Source: Ignavibacteriota bacterium
GTDB taxonomy: Bacteria > Bacteroidota > Ignavibacteria > Kapaibacteriales > UBA2268
Direction: 5' to 3'
DNA: 64,000 nucleotides
NCBI GenBank assembly: GCA_019637995.1
Contig: JAHBUQ010000006.1
Span: 1 to 64,000 of the forward strand
The notes under the pieces were generated by a model. The model did not search any database, was not told the DNA's origin, and saw only the letters and a program-made list of their open reading frames with translations. Below, one piece after another: positions 17,451 through 26,076 of the stretch. The position numbers and the translations under genes are program-made. How positions within the stretch are numbered: position 1 is the stretch's first letter; every line of letters begins with the position of its first letter.

Positions 17451-18359
17451 CTAAATTCCTTGATTTTCAATATTTTCCGTAAGGAACTGTTGAAGATATT
17501 TGTTTACTTTTTTAATATAACCCTGTGTTTCTTTAAATGGCGGAATTCCACCATATTTTTGCACATTACCTGGTCCAGCATTATAAGCTGCAAGTGCCAG
17601 CTCCTGATTATTTCCGAATTTATCCAACATTTGTTTTAAATATCTGGCGCCTCCGAAAATATTTTGTGCAGGGTCGAATGAGTCTGTGACCCCCAAATCC
17701 CGTGCTGTACCATCCATAAGCTGCATCAATCCTTTTGCTCCTGCTTTAGATTTAGCATAATTATGTCCTGCAGATTCAGCAGTAATTACTGCTTTAATCA
17801 TTTCAGGTTTAATTCCAAATCTTTCAGATGCTGCATTGATTATATTATCGTACACTTCGATACGATTCTTAACCCTGTCAAGAAAATTTCCTTTGTTTAA
17901 TTCTCTCGTAGGTGCGACTTTTTCTAAGTTCTGAGCCACTTCAGCAGTTTTTCTCTCAGGTCTTTGCTTTGGCTGAATTTCAACTACCGGCTTTGGTTGT
18001 GATATAATTCTGGCTATAGGTAAATCTTCACCTGTCAAAAACTGATAGACTTTTTCTGCTATGCCAATACCTTTTCCCTGATCTGAAATTTGTTCAGCAA
18101 AAAGCATATCTGAATATTCCTGCAGAGGGGCACTATACTCACTGTCTTTGTTTTCAAGCAATGCAGATTTCATTTCCTTTAGCATCATATTAACAAACAT
18201 TGCCTCAAAGCCTCTCGATACCTCAGCAAATTTTCGTTTTTCAATATCAGAAAGATTATTAGAGTTAGTAGTTTCAGCTTTACGGTTGAGCTCCTCTGTT
18301 CGCTTAGTGAGCAGAGTGTTCATAGCATTTAGTTCAATATGGTTACCGAAATCATTCAT
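17451..18359 (-). CDS. flgJ: FlgJ-like rod protein with lytic transglycosylase domain
   Basis: A 302-residue two-domain protein. Residues about 45-110 are the FlgJ rod-binding domain (RGFEAMFVNMMLKEMKSALL ... SDMLFAEQISDQGKG). Residues about 165-295 are a GH23/SLT lytic transglycosylase: catalytic Glu in VITAESAGHNY, then KGLMQLM, and AAYNAGPGNV. In Escherichia and Salmonella the C-terminal enzyme is a glucosaminidase; an SLT domain in this place is a known alternative in other phyla. The role is to cap the growing rod and open the peptidoglycan. No signal peptide, consistent with export by the flagellar apparatus. Confidence 0.9.
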   Translation of the reverse strand: MNDFGNHIELNAMNTLLTKRTEELNRKAETTNSNNLSDIEKRKFAEVSRGFEAMFVNMMLKEMKSALLENKDSEYSAPLQEYSDMLFAEQISDQGKGIGIAEKVYQFLTGEDLPIARIISQPKPVVEIQPKQRPERKTAEVAQNLEKVAPTRELNKGNFLDRVKNRIEVYDNIINAASERFGIKPEMIKAVITAESAGHNYAKSKAGAKGLMQLMDGTARDLGVTDSFDPAQNIFGGARYLKQMLDKFGNNQELALAAYNAGPGNVQKYGGIPPFKETQGYIKKVNKYLQQFLTENIENQGI

Positions 18360-18364
18360 ATTTA

Positions 18365-19477
18365 TTATTGTACTATTAATTCACCTTGAAGTGAGCCGGA
18401 TTCTTTTAGTGCCTGGAAAATTGAAATCAAATCTCTTGGGCTGACTTTCAATAAATTCAGAGCATTTGCCAAATCCTGTACTGTCGGACCCTGAACAACA
18501 AGGGGTACTGACTCTCTAAGCTCTTCTCTTGCATTAACTGAAGCCACTTCTGCTTGTTGAGGAGGTGGCCTGATTGTGAATGGTGCCTGATCAGGAAATA
18601 AAACATCTCTCTGAATAGATATTTCCAATCCGCCTTGCGCTACAACCGATGGCAATAACTGAACATTGCCACCTACAACAACCGTACCTGTTCTTTCATT
18701 GATTACGATTCGTGCTACAGGATCACTTATAACATTCAGAAGTTCAATTTGAGAAATTAACTGCATTAATTGAGTTTGTGTCTGATTATCAGGCATTTTA
18801 ATTTCTACTATTCCTGAATTTACAGGTACTGCTGAATTAGCTAAACCTGATACTGAATTTACTGCATCTGCTATTCTTGCCGATGTTGTAAAATCCGGGT
18901 CCCGAAGACTAATTCTTAGAATATTTTCCTGAATAAAATTTGATTCAATATTTCTTTCAAGTATGAGCCCATTCGGAACTCTCCCTGTTGTTGTAAAGTT
19001 TCTGCTGACTTGTGAACCCAGCGATGAAAAGTCATAACCACCAACAGTAAGTGGTCCTTGTGCCATTCCCATTATAGTTCCATCGGCAGTTGATAGCGGA
19101 GTCATAATCAGTACACCACCCTGAAGCGACATTGCATCACCCATTGATGATACATTTACGTCAACTTTCGTGCCTGCCCTCATAAAACTTGGTATAGTTG
19201 CTGTAACCATAACGGCAGCAACATTTCGAACTCTGGGGTTTCTGTCAGGAACTGTCAAACCAAAACGTTTAAGCATATTCATTACAGATTGTACTGTATA
19301 AGTTGTCTGCTGATTATCGCCGGTCTGATTCAAACCTGTCACCAAGCCATATCCTACAACCTGAACCCCAGAAACTCCTTCAATTACAGCAATATCTTTA
19401 ATTCTTGCTGATTCTGCGGATGTCAGAAAAATCAGCGTAAGTGAAAGATAAATCAATATGTTGAGTTGTATTTTCAT
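18365..19477 (-). CDS. flgI: Flagellar P-ring protein FlgI
   Basis: A 370-residue periplasmic ring subunit. Sec signal peptide at residues 1-23 (ILIYLSLTLIFLTSAESA), then the typical opening ARIKDIAVIEGVSGVQVVGY and the LVTGLNQTGD segment. It ends near the GSLQGELIVQ C-terminus seen in the family. The start overlaps the stop of flgH by one base. FlgI forms the peptidoglycan-level bushing around the rod with FlgA as chaperone, encoded two genes upstream. Confidence 0.96.
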   Translation of the reverse strand: MKIQLNILIYLSLTLIFLTSAESARIKDIAVIEGVSGVQVVGYGLVTGLNQTGDNQQTTYTVQSVMNMLKRFGLTVPDRNPRVRNVAAVMVTATIPSFMRAGTKVDVNVSSMGDAMSLQGGVLIMTPLSTADGTIMGMAQGPLTVGGYDFSSLGSQVSRNFTTTGRVPNGLILERNIESNFIQENILRISLRDPDFTTSARIADAVNSVSGLANSAVPVNSGIVEIKMPDNQTQTQLMQLISQIELLNVISDPVARIVINERTGTVVVGGNVQLLPSVVAQGGLEISIQRDVLFPDQAPFTIRPPPQQAEVASVNAREELRESVPLVVQGPTVQDLANALNLLKVSPRDLISIFQALKESGSLQGELIVQ

Positions 19478-20043
19478 TAAAACAATATTCTAATAAATTT
19501 GGTTAATAATCCGGGTTCCTGAATTTTGGATACTGTTCCATCACCTTCAATAATTAATGTCAGATCTAAAATAGAATAAGAAAAAATAGAGTTGTCAGTA
19601 CCAATATCAACCGGTCTAACAATTCCTTTGAGAACTATGGTCTGAGTTTCACCATTAATTTTGGTAGTACGGGTTCCTTCTATTTGCAGATTTCCATTTT
19701 CAACTACTTCCATCACTTTCACACTTAATCTTGAGCGTATTTTTTCATTTCTTGCAGTACCTCCACGACTTTGGTGTCCTGTGCCGGTATTAATACCACC
19801 ACTACCACTAACTTCTGATGAACCTGCTTTGAAATTAATCCCACCATTTACATCAGATGACCTGGTTGTGTTTGTATTGGCAGAATTATCGGCTTGAGTA
19901 TCCTCCAGAATGAGTACCGTGATTGCATCACCCGGCTTGAATGCCCTGACATCCGAAAATATTGAACGTGAGTTATTCTGAATGAATTGCCCCAACGCAG
20001 TTTGCGAGACTAAAAATGTTATTATGACAAGAAGATATTTCAT
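19477..20043 (-). CDS. flgH: Flagellar L-ring protein FlgH, no lipobox
   Basis: A 188-residue outer-membrane ring subunit. The body motifs are clear: RSIFSDVRAFKPGDAITVLI, then the Gly/Ser/Asn-rich middle, and IEGTRTTKINGETQTIVLKG near residues 122-141. The signal peptide MKYLLVIITFLVSQTALG ends in an ALG/Q signal peptidase I site and lacks the lipobox Cys that most FlgH proteins use for lipid attachment. L-ring insertion without a lipid anchor is therefore implied. Confidence 0.93.
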   Translation of the reverse strand: MKYLLVIITFLVSQTALGQFIQNNSRSIFSDVRAFKPGDAITVLILEDTQADNSANTNTTRSSDVNGGINFKAGSSEVSGSGGINTGTGHQSRGGTARNEKIRSRLSVKVMEVVENGNLQIEGTRTTKINGETQTIVLKGIVRPVDIGTDNSIFSYSILDLTLIIEGDGTVSKIQEPGLLTKFIRILF

Positions 20044-20058
20044 TACTTTTTTAAATCC

Positions 20059-20805
20059 TTATTTAATAGACAGGTTACCTGAATATACTAAAATCATACC
20101 ATCGTCTGTTACTTTTCCTGTAAGTACTGCAGGAGAATTATCACGTTTTACGCGAACCTGTTGTCCCGGAGCGCCGTCCTGAACTGCTGTACCGGCACAT
20201 CTGATTCTTACACCGCCTGACTGAACAATTATCGTTACTTTGTCGCCACGTTTTATTAGGACTTCACTGGCTAACATCTCAGGAGTTATGTAATCATCCT
20301 GCATAACTGACCTTGAAAGCTCCCTTCCAATGAATTCATTCAAGTCCAATGGTGCAGGACCTGAACTAATATTTTTTAATTTTAAAATAAAGTCTTTTTC
20401 GTTCAGTTTTGTATTTGATGGAATTGACCTTGAAGCAACCCATACTTTACTCAGAAATTTTACTCTGATATTAATTTCTATATATTTCAATAATCTTCCA
20501 TTATGTGAAAATTTTAGAGCAACAGTATTAAATCCCGGGTTAATTATTTCGTCAAAAATAATTTCTGCTGATATATTATCTTCAGGAAATTCTATAGTTT
20601 TAATTCTATTTAGAAATTCAATTTCAGCTTCAGCATTGATTCTTTCTTCAGCAAGAGCAATTATTGCTTTCTCAATTCTATCTGATGAAAAAGTCGAAGC
20701 AGCATAAATATATCCATGGCTAATAAGAGCCATAAAACATATTGCAATATAATGCCAAACTACATTATAATTTCTGCTTGTCGTATTTTCTTTAAAAATT
20801 TTCAT
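20059..20805 (-). CDS. flgA: Flagellar P-ring assembly chaperone FlgA
   Basis: A 248-residue periplasmic protein with an N-terminal membrane-type signal (VVWHYIAICFMALISHGYIYA, about 16-36). The C-terminal half is the SAF-like FlgA domain: RSIPSNTKLNEKDFILK, SGPAPLDLNEFIGRELSRS, LIKRGDKVTIIVQSGGVRIR and the GQQVRVKRDNSPAVLTGKV ending. It chaperones FlgI during P-ring assembly. It lies between flgG and flgH in the operon. Confidence 0.9.
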   Translation of the reverse strand: MKIFKENTTSRNYNVVWHYIAICFMALISHGYIYAASTFSSDRIEKAIIALAEERINAEAEIEFLNRIKTIEFPEDNISAEIIFDEIINPGFNTVALKFSHNGRLLKYIEINIRVKFLSKVWVASRSIPSNTKLNEKDFILKLKNISSGPAPLDLNEFIGRELSRSVMQDDYITPEMLASEVLIKRGDKVTIIVQSGGVRIRCAGTAVQDGAPGQQVRVKRDNSPAVLTGKVTDDGMILVYSGNLSIK

Positions 20806-20818
20806 ATTAGATTACTAA

Positions 20819-21607
20819 TTATCTTTTCAATTGAACAGCTGTTGCAAGAATTTCATCAGCAGTTCTAACTGATTTTGAATTAAGTTCATAGGCACGCTGC
20901 GCATTAATCATATTAACCATTTCTTCAACGATATCAACATTAGAAGACTCAAGATGCGCCTGAATGATTTCACCTGTATTAACCGCACCCGGAATTTCAA
21001 GAAGAGGAACACCGGAAGCTGGAGTTTCGGTGAATAGATTACCACCCAATGATCGCAAACCGCCGGGATTGATAAATCTTGCCAGCTCAATCTGTCCAAG
21101 TGTCTGCTCATCGGTAGAACCATCAACTACGACGCTTACAATGCCATCTCTTGACATGTTTATCTGAACTGCATCGTTAGGAATATTTATTCCCGGCTCA
21201 AGGAAATGCCCCTGAGAATTGACTACCTGACCATTTCTGTTGAGTAGGAATGAGCCGTCTCTGGTATATACAAACGAATTATCAGGACGTCTTAAAACAA
21301 AAAATCCCTCACCATTTATTGCGATATCCAGTGGATTTTCGGTGCTTTTAATATCACCCTGCATGAACAACTTTTTTGTAGCAACAAGCTCTGTACCTGA
21401 ACCAATCTGTACTTCGTTCAGAGGCTCGGCACCGGAATTAGTAGAATTGCCGGCAGGCTTTAGAGTTTCATACAGCAAATCCTGAAATTCAGGACGTGAT
21501 TTCTTATAACCTGTTGTATTAATATTTGACAAGTTATTAGAAATAATTTCAACATATCTCTGTTGAGCGGCTAAGCCGGTTGATGCTGTTCTTAAAGTTT
21601 TATCCAT
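20819..21607 (-). CDS. flgG: Distal rod protein FlgG
   Basis: A 262-residue rod protein. N-terminal motif NNLSNINTTGYKKSRPEFQDLLY, central ENPLDIAINGEGFFVL and YTRDGSFLLNRNGQ, C-terminal VEEMVNMINAQRAYELNSK are all family hallmarks. It forms the distal rod that passes through the P- and L-rings. A 169-base gap separates it from flgF, longer than other gaps in this run. Confidence 0.96.
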   Translation of the reverse strand: MDKTLRTASTGLAAQQRYVEIISNNLSNINTTGYKKSRPEFQDLLYETLKPAGNSTNSGAEPLNEVQIGSGTELVATKKLFMQGDIKSTENPLDIAINGEGFFVLRRPDNSFVYTRDGSFLLNRNGQVVNSQGHFLEPGINIPNDAVQINMSRDGIVSVVVDGSTDEQTLGQIELARFINPGGLRSLGGNLFTETPASGVPLLEIPGAVNTGEIIQAHLESSNVDIVEEMVNMINAQRAYELNSKSVRTADEILATAVQLKR

Positions 21608-21776
21608 AATATCATCCTGATATATTTTTTTCTAAATAAAGACTGCTTTCGGTACTTATACTGATTTTTTACAATTACTCTTACACAGGGAGATGTCTTT
21701 ACAAAGTTTTTAAGCAGAAAATCAGTTGTTTCAAAGTACTTATCAGCAGTCTATAATTTCTCCCTCATACAACAAA

Positions 21777-22556
21777 TTAATAGAATCTACCCAGACCGAT
21801 TGATTTTTCAAGAGTATTGTCGTTGGTCTGGATAATTTTGCTTCCTACATCATAGTATCTCTGAATTTCAATCATTTGTACCATTTCCTGTACAATATTG
21901 ACATTCGAGCCTTCGAGCCATCCTTGTCTGATGCTTGTTAATGCGGATTCTACTTCCTGTAGCTCCACATCATCAATGGGTTTGAATAGTGAGTTCTCCA
22001 TTCTTTCAAGCTTTGCCATGTCCTCGGGGATAACCACAGCAATTCTTCCTATTTCAAAATCATTTACAAAAACTTCCCCGGTTTGAGCTATCCTTATGCT
22101 CCTGGAAGTATTGTCACCGGTTACGGCATGACGGGAGAAAAATTCCCTTTGTAAGCTGATAGGACCATCGGCACCCATAAGCTTTTTACCATCCATGGAT
22201 GTTATTATCCCGTCACCCGATAACCTGAAATTTCCTGCACGAGTCAGGTATTTATTATCACCCTCATCCGTAAGAGTGAAAAATCCATCGCCTTCTATTG
22301 CCAGATCAAATGGGTTTTCAGTAAAACGCATATCGCCCTGAGAAAAGTCATAATACTGAGTCGCAGGTATGTCACGCTGTTCTACATCGCCCTCAATGTT
22401 TTGAAAATTATTTCCGGCTTCAATGAGATTCCTTTCAAATACAGTTGCTCTCTTATATCCAGGGGTTGAAGCATTGGCAATATTATTTGCCGTTACCTCA
22501 AGTCTGGTCATTTGAGATTGCATTCCAAGTGCTGCCGTGAATATTTCTTTTACCAT
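21777..22556 (-). CDS. flgF: Proximal rod protein FlgF
   Basis: A 259-residue rod protein, first gene of the flagellar run. It carries TANNIANASTPGYKRATVFER at the N-terminus, ENPFDLAIEGDGFFTL in the middle, and EMVQMIEIQRYYDVGSKIIQ at the C-terminus. Assignment as FlgF rather than a second FlgG rests on its place directly before flgG and its VKEIFTAALGMQSQMTRLEV start. The operon promoter must lie in 22557-22822; I found no convincing sigma-54 or sigma-28 site there. Confidence 0.85.
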   Translation of the reverse strand: MVKEIFTAALGMQSQMTRLEVTANNIANASTPGYKRATVFERNLIEAGNNFQNIEGDVEQRDIPATQYYDFSQGDMRFTENPFDLAIEGDGFFTLTDEGDNKYLTRAGNFRLSGDGIITSMDGKKLMGADGPISLQREFFSRHAVTGDNTSRSIRIAQTGEVFVNDFEIGRIAVVIPEDMAKLERMENSLFKPIDDVELQEVESALTSIRQGWLEGSNVNIVQEMVQMIEIQRYYDVGSKIIQTNDNTLEKSIGLGRFY

Positions 22557-22822
22557 CTGTATTTCAATCTAATAATAATAATTCAAAATTTTATCAACAA
22601 GCATTATGCCATCGAAAAATTGTTTAATTAATTATGTTATTGTAGTAGAATGGTAAACAGTTGATAAAATTGGACTTAATAGTAGAATAATGTTATTAAT
22701 CTATAAGATTTGTTTCTCATCAGATTCATCATAAAATAGTATATTTTTAGCCATTGGCGAATATTGACAATTTGAGTTTTATTTAGTAGTTTGTTTCAGT
22801 CAGTGTATTCTGAATTTCAATT

Positions 22823-24682
22823 CTATGAGGGTAAACTAAAATAAAAAGTACTGCCTTTTCCAATTTCACTCTCCACCCAAATTTTTCCACCAAGAACATC
22901 TGCAAGTCCTTTTGCTATTGCAAGACCAAGTCCGGATCCTTCATATCCACGACTAATTGATAAATCTGCCTGATAGAAACGCTCGAATATTTTTTTAATG
23001 GAAGTTTCGGGAATCCCAATTCCTGTATCTCTTACAAAAAATTCAATTTCCTTATCCTTTTGGTAAAAACCAATTTCACAATACCCTGAAGATGTAAATT
23101 TTAGAGCATTATTGACAAAAGAATTAATAATTTGATAAATAATTTTTTCATCACTTATAATTACCATTTCCTCGTATTTTTTTTCAATAACAATTCTTAG
23201 TTCAACATTTCTACCATTAAAATAGTGATAATAATAATCATATATATTATTAATTATATTCAGAGGCATACATTCATATTTAATTATTTCTGTTAATCCT
23301 GAATCAATTTTAGAAATCCTTATAATGTCATCAACAGTATTAAGTAGTCTTGTAGTACTTTGATTTAACAATTGAATGTATTCCTCCTTGCTTTCATTAT
23401 TGACTTCCATTGTTATTAGTTTGGAAAGTCCTATAATCTCATTGATTGGAGTGCGGATCTCATGAGAAACATTCTGTAAGAATGCAGTTTTTAATCTGTC
23501 ACTTTCTTCTGCTTTCTCTTTAGCTAATTCAAGGTCATAATTTGTTTGACGCAACACCTCATTGAGCTGCATATACTCTTCGTATTGTCTTTCTAATTGC
23601 GAATTGGTTTCAACAAGTTCTTCAACAGCTTTTTTTCTTTCAGTAATGTCATCAGTGATTGTGGCGAATCTGTTTTTACCAATTGGTACTACAGATATTC
23701 TGAAGTATTTACTCATTGCCTCATAATATGTTTCAAAACGAAGTGGATTATTTGAAAGCGCCACATCAGTAAAATCTTTCAAAAAAGGTGGCTCAGATGA
23801 GTTATAAACAACATCCGCAGTTTTATTGATTGCATCTTCCTTGGCTATTCCCGTTACTCTTGTAAATGCTTTATTGCAGTCTGTAATTACATAATTAATT
23901 GCCTCTCCTTTCTCATTGAAAACTACTTCATGCAAAACTACCATATCAGTCATTTCTTCAAATAATGCTGTTATTTTAGTTTGATGTTCTTCCAAATCTC
24001 TGCTTTTTATTTTAATTTGCTCGTCTAACAATAAATTCAAATGGCTGAGTTTTTCTGAATTAGTCTGTAAATTAATATTAAGCCAGTAATTCCTTCTGTT
24101 TATTAATTCCAAATAATAAGCACCAAACATACCAATAATATTTGCAGATATGAAAAAGAAATTATATTTTAGCATTAATTCAAAAAAATTATCCATTAAA
24201 TAAAAGAAAGTAGCATTAAATATTACTAAAAGAGTAATTCCACCAATAGCAGCCATTATAAATCTGATTTTGATAAAGAAATATCCGGCAAAGAAAACAA
24301 GCATCAGCCCACCATAATATGAAATATCATCAGGCACAAAAAGAAGCATAATTATTATACCCGCACCTCCAAGCAGGAATGACATTAATATCAAATATTG
24401 CCAAATCTTTATGAAATGCTTTGTATAAGACAAAAACAAAACAAATAGTAAGAATGGAATTACTACTAAATATCTAATATATAAGAAATAGTTCAAATTC
24501 TCACCTGCTACAATCCAGTCTAAAAAACCAAATATTCCGTATAGAAAAACAAGCACAACGAATGCTATTCTGAAAATTTTAATTGAATCATTCAGAAAGT
24601 ACTCCTGATATTTCTCTTCAATTTCTTTTGGAAATGATAAAGTTAATAAACTAAGTTTCATTTGTTTATAAATTTCTTTCAT
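22823..24682 (-). CDS. Membrane PAS sensor histidine kinase (type A)
   Basis: A 619-residue kinase. Six hydrophobic helices span about residues 35-205, followed by a coiled linker, a PAS domain at about 230-350, then HisKA with phospho-acceptor His407 (FLQNVSHEIRTPINEIIG) and HATPase with N-box SFVNNALKFT, RDTGIGIP and ATP lid SRGYEGSGLGLAIAKGL. No receiver domain. Its ATG overlaps the stop of the upstream kinase gene by 4 bases. The catalytic half closely matches that of the 1,472-residue kinase at 26077. Confidence 0.92.
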   Translation of the reverse strand: MKEIYKQMKLSLLTLSFPKEIEEKYQEYFLNDSIKIFRIAFVVLVFLYGIFGFLDWIVAGENLNYFLYIRYLVVIPFLLFVLFLSYTKHFIKIWQYLILMSFLLGGAGIIIMLLFVPDDISYYGGLMLVFFAGYFFIKIRFIMAAIGGITLLVIFNATFFYLMDNFFELMLKYNFFFISANIIGMFGAYYLELINRRNYWLNINLQTNSEKLSHLNLLLDEQIKIKSRDLEEHQTKITALFEEMTDMVVLHEVVFNEKGEAINYVITDCNKAFTRVTGIAKEDAINKTADVVYNSSEPPFLKDFTDVALSNNPLRFETYYEAMSKYFRISVVPIGKNRFATITDDITERKKAVEELVETNSQLERQYEEYMQLNEVLRQTNYDLELAKEKAEESDRLKTAFLQNVSHEIRTPINEIIGLSKLITMEVNNESKEEYIQLLNQSTTRLLNTVDDIIRISKIDSGLTEIIKYECMPLNIINNIYDYYYHYFNGRNVELRIVIEKKYEEMVIISDEKIIYQIINSFVNNALKFTSSGYCEIGFYQKDKEIEFFVRDTGIGIPETSIKKIFERFYQADLSISRGYEGSGLGLAIAKGLADVLGGKIWVESEIGKGSTFYFSLPS

Positions 24683-26052
24683 TTTGTATTCTCTTTAACT
24701 ATCGGTAAACTAAAATAAAACGTACTGCCTTTTCCGACTTCGCTTTCCACCCAAATTTTTCCACCGTGTATTTCTACAAATTCTTTGCATAGAATGAGTC
24801 CTAAGCCGGTGCCTCTCTCACCGTAAGTTCCTACGGTACTGAAGCTGCTATCAATTTTGAAGAGCTCGCTAATTATTTCAGGAATGATTCCGATGCCTGA
24901 GTCTCGAACGTAGATTATAGGTTCTTTATCAGCGGATTGTTTTACACCTATAGCAATTTCACCTTCAAATGGGGTAAACTTGATGGCATTTGACAGTAAG
25001 TTCCTCAAAATAGTAGTGAACATATTTACATCAGCATATATAATTATTCCTGATGGAATATCATTTATCATACTGATTTTTTTTTGCTCAGCTATTGTTT
25101 TAAAAATTTCTGAAGTATAAATATAAATATCTTTTAAATCAACTTCAACAGGATTAAATGATATTGTTTTGTTTTGACTCCGGCTCCAGGAAAGCAAATC
25201 TTGGGTTAGAGCCAAAATATTTGTGGAGGTTTCTTTCAATACATTCAGATTATCGCCCAATTCAGAAACAGGGATTTTCTTATATTTTTCGCTGATTATT
25301 TCAAGTAAGTTTTTTAAACTGCCTATAGGATTTATTAAATCGTGTGCAATAATAGAGAAGAACTTATCTTTTGTACTATTTAAAAGTTTTAGTTCTTCTG
25401 CTTGTTTTATAAGCTCCTGATTAATTTCTTCAAGTTTCTTTTGTTGAGCAAAAATTGTTTCGCGGCTTAATTGCTCATCGCCATTCTTCTTCCATAGAAT
25501 AGCAGAGATTATGAAGCTTATAACAAAAATACCCAGACCATTTACACGATTAGAAAGTAAAATATTCAAATCGCTTTGTGTAAACTGAATTGAAAAGAAA
25601 AATACTATATATGATATAATGAAAATTATCAGCATTGGTACCGGAGGTAGAAGCAGAGCTATTGAAACTATCAATGGAATAATTATCAAGGGATTAATTG
25701 CAGGTGTAACAATCTGATCAAAAACTGTTAAAGACACCGCCAACAGCATTGATAGGCAGACTGCAAAATAAATTAAGTACCAAACCTGCTGAATTGGCTC
25801 TAAATCCTTTTTTAGTAGCACTTTTGAATACAACCCAAAAGCAAGTGCCAGAATACCAAAAATTCCATGGCTTATTATTATTCCAAGACGCCATATATAT
25901 TCATCGCCTGTTGAATATGGCAGATTTAAATAAAACAAAATTATATGTACAATATTTATTGGAAGTATGACAAAAGGCAAATATGATAATCTTTTCAGAT
26001 TTTCATTTAAAAAAATATTCGTTATTTTACTATTATAGTTTGTATTTATCAT
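24679..26052 (-). CDS. Membrane sensor histidine kinase (type B)
   Basis: A 457-residue kinase with five or six hydrophobic helices over residues about 20-190, no PAS domain, a short coiled coil, then HisKA with His237 (FFSIIAHDLINPIGSLKNLL) and HATPase with RNLLSNAIKFT, RDSGIGI and the lid YGERGTGLGLILCKEF. The H-box and lid match the 971-residue kinase at 30536 rather than its direct neighbours. The last 20 residues (GGKIWVESEVGKGSTFYFSL) are nearly identical to those of the type A kinase at 22823, also at DNA level, suggesting recombination between them. Confidence 0.92.
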   Translation of the reverse strand: MINTNYNSKITNIFLNENLKRLSYLPFVILPINIVHIILFYLNLPYSTGDEYIWRLGIIISHGIFGILALAFGLYSKVLLKKDLEPIQQVWYLIYFAVCLSMLLAVSLTVFDQIVTPAINPLIIIPLIVSIALLLPPVPMLIIFIISYIVFFFSIQFTQSDLNILLSNRVNGLGIFVISFIISAILWKKNGDEQLSRETIFAQQKKLEEINQELIKQAEELKLLNSTKDKFFSIIAHDLINPIGSLKNLLEIISEKYKKIPVSELGDNLNVLKETSTNILALTQDLLSWSRSQNKTISFNPVEVDLKDIYIYTSEIFKTIAEQKKISMINDIPSGIIIYADVNMFTTILRNLLSNAIKFTPFEGEIAIGVKQSADKEPIIYVRDSGIGIIPEIISELFKIDSSFSTVGTYGERGTGLGLILCKEFVEIHGGKIWVESEVGKGSTFYFSLPIVKENTK

Positions 26053-26076
26053 AATAATTTTTACTAAAATGATAAT

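Noticed and set aside
22557..22822. Possible sigma-54 site (TGGCATAATGCTT) upstream of flgF
   Set aside because: The GG and GC elements are 6 bases apart instead of 10, so it does not fit the -24/-12 consensus.
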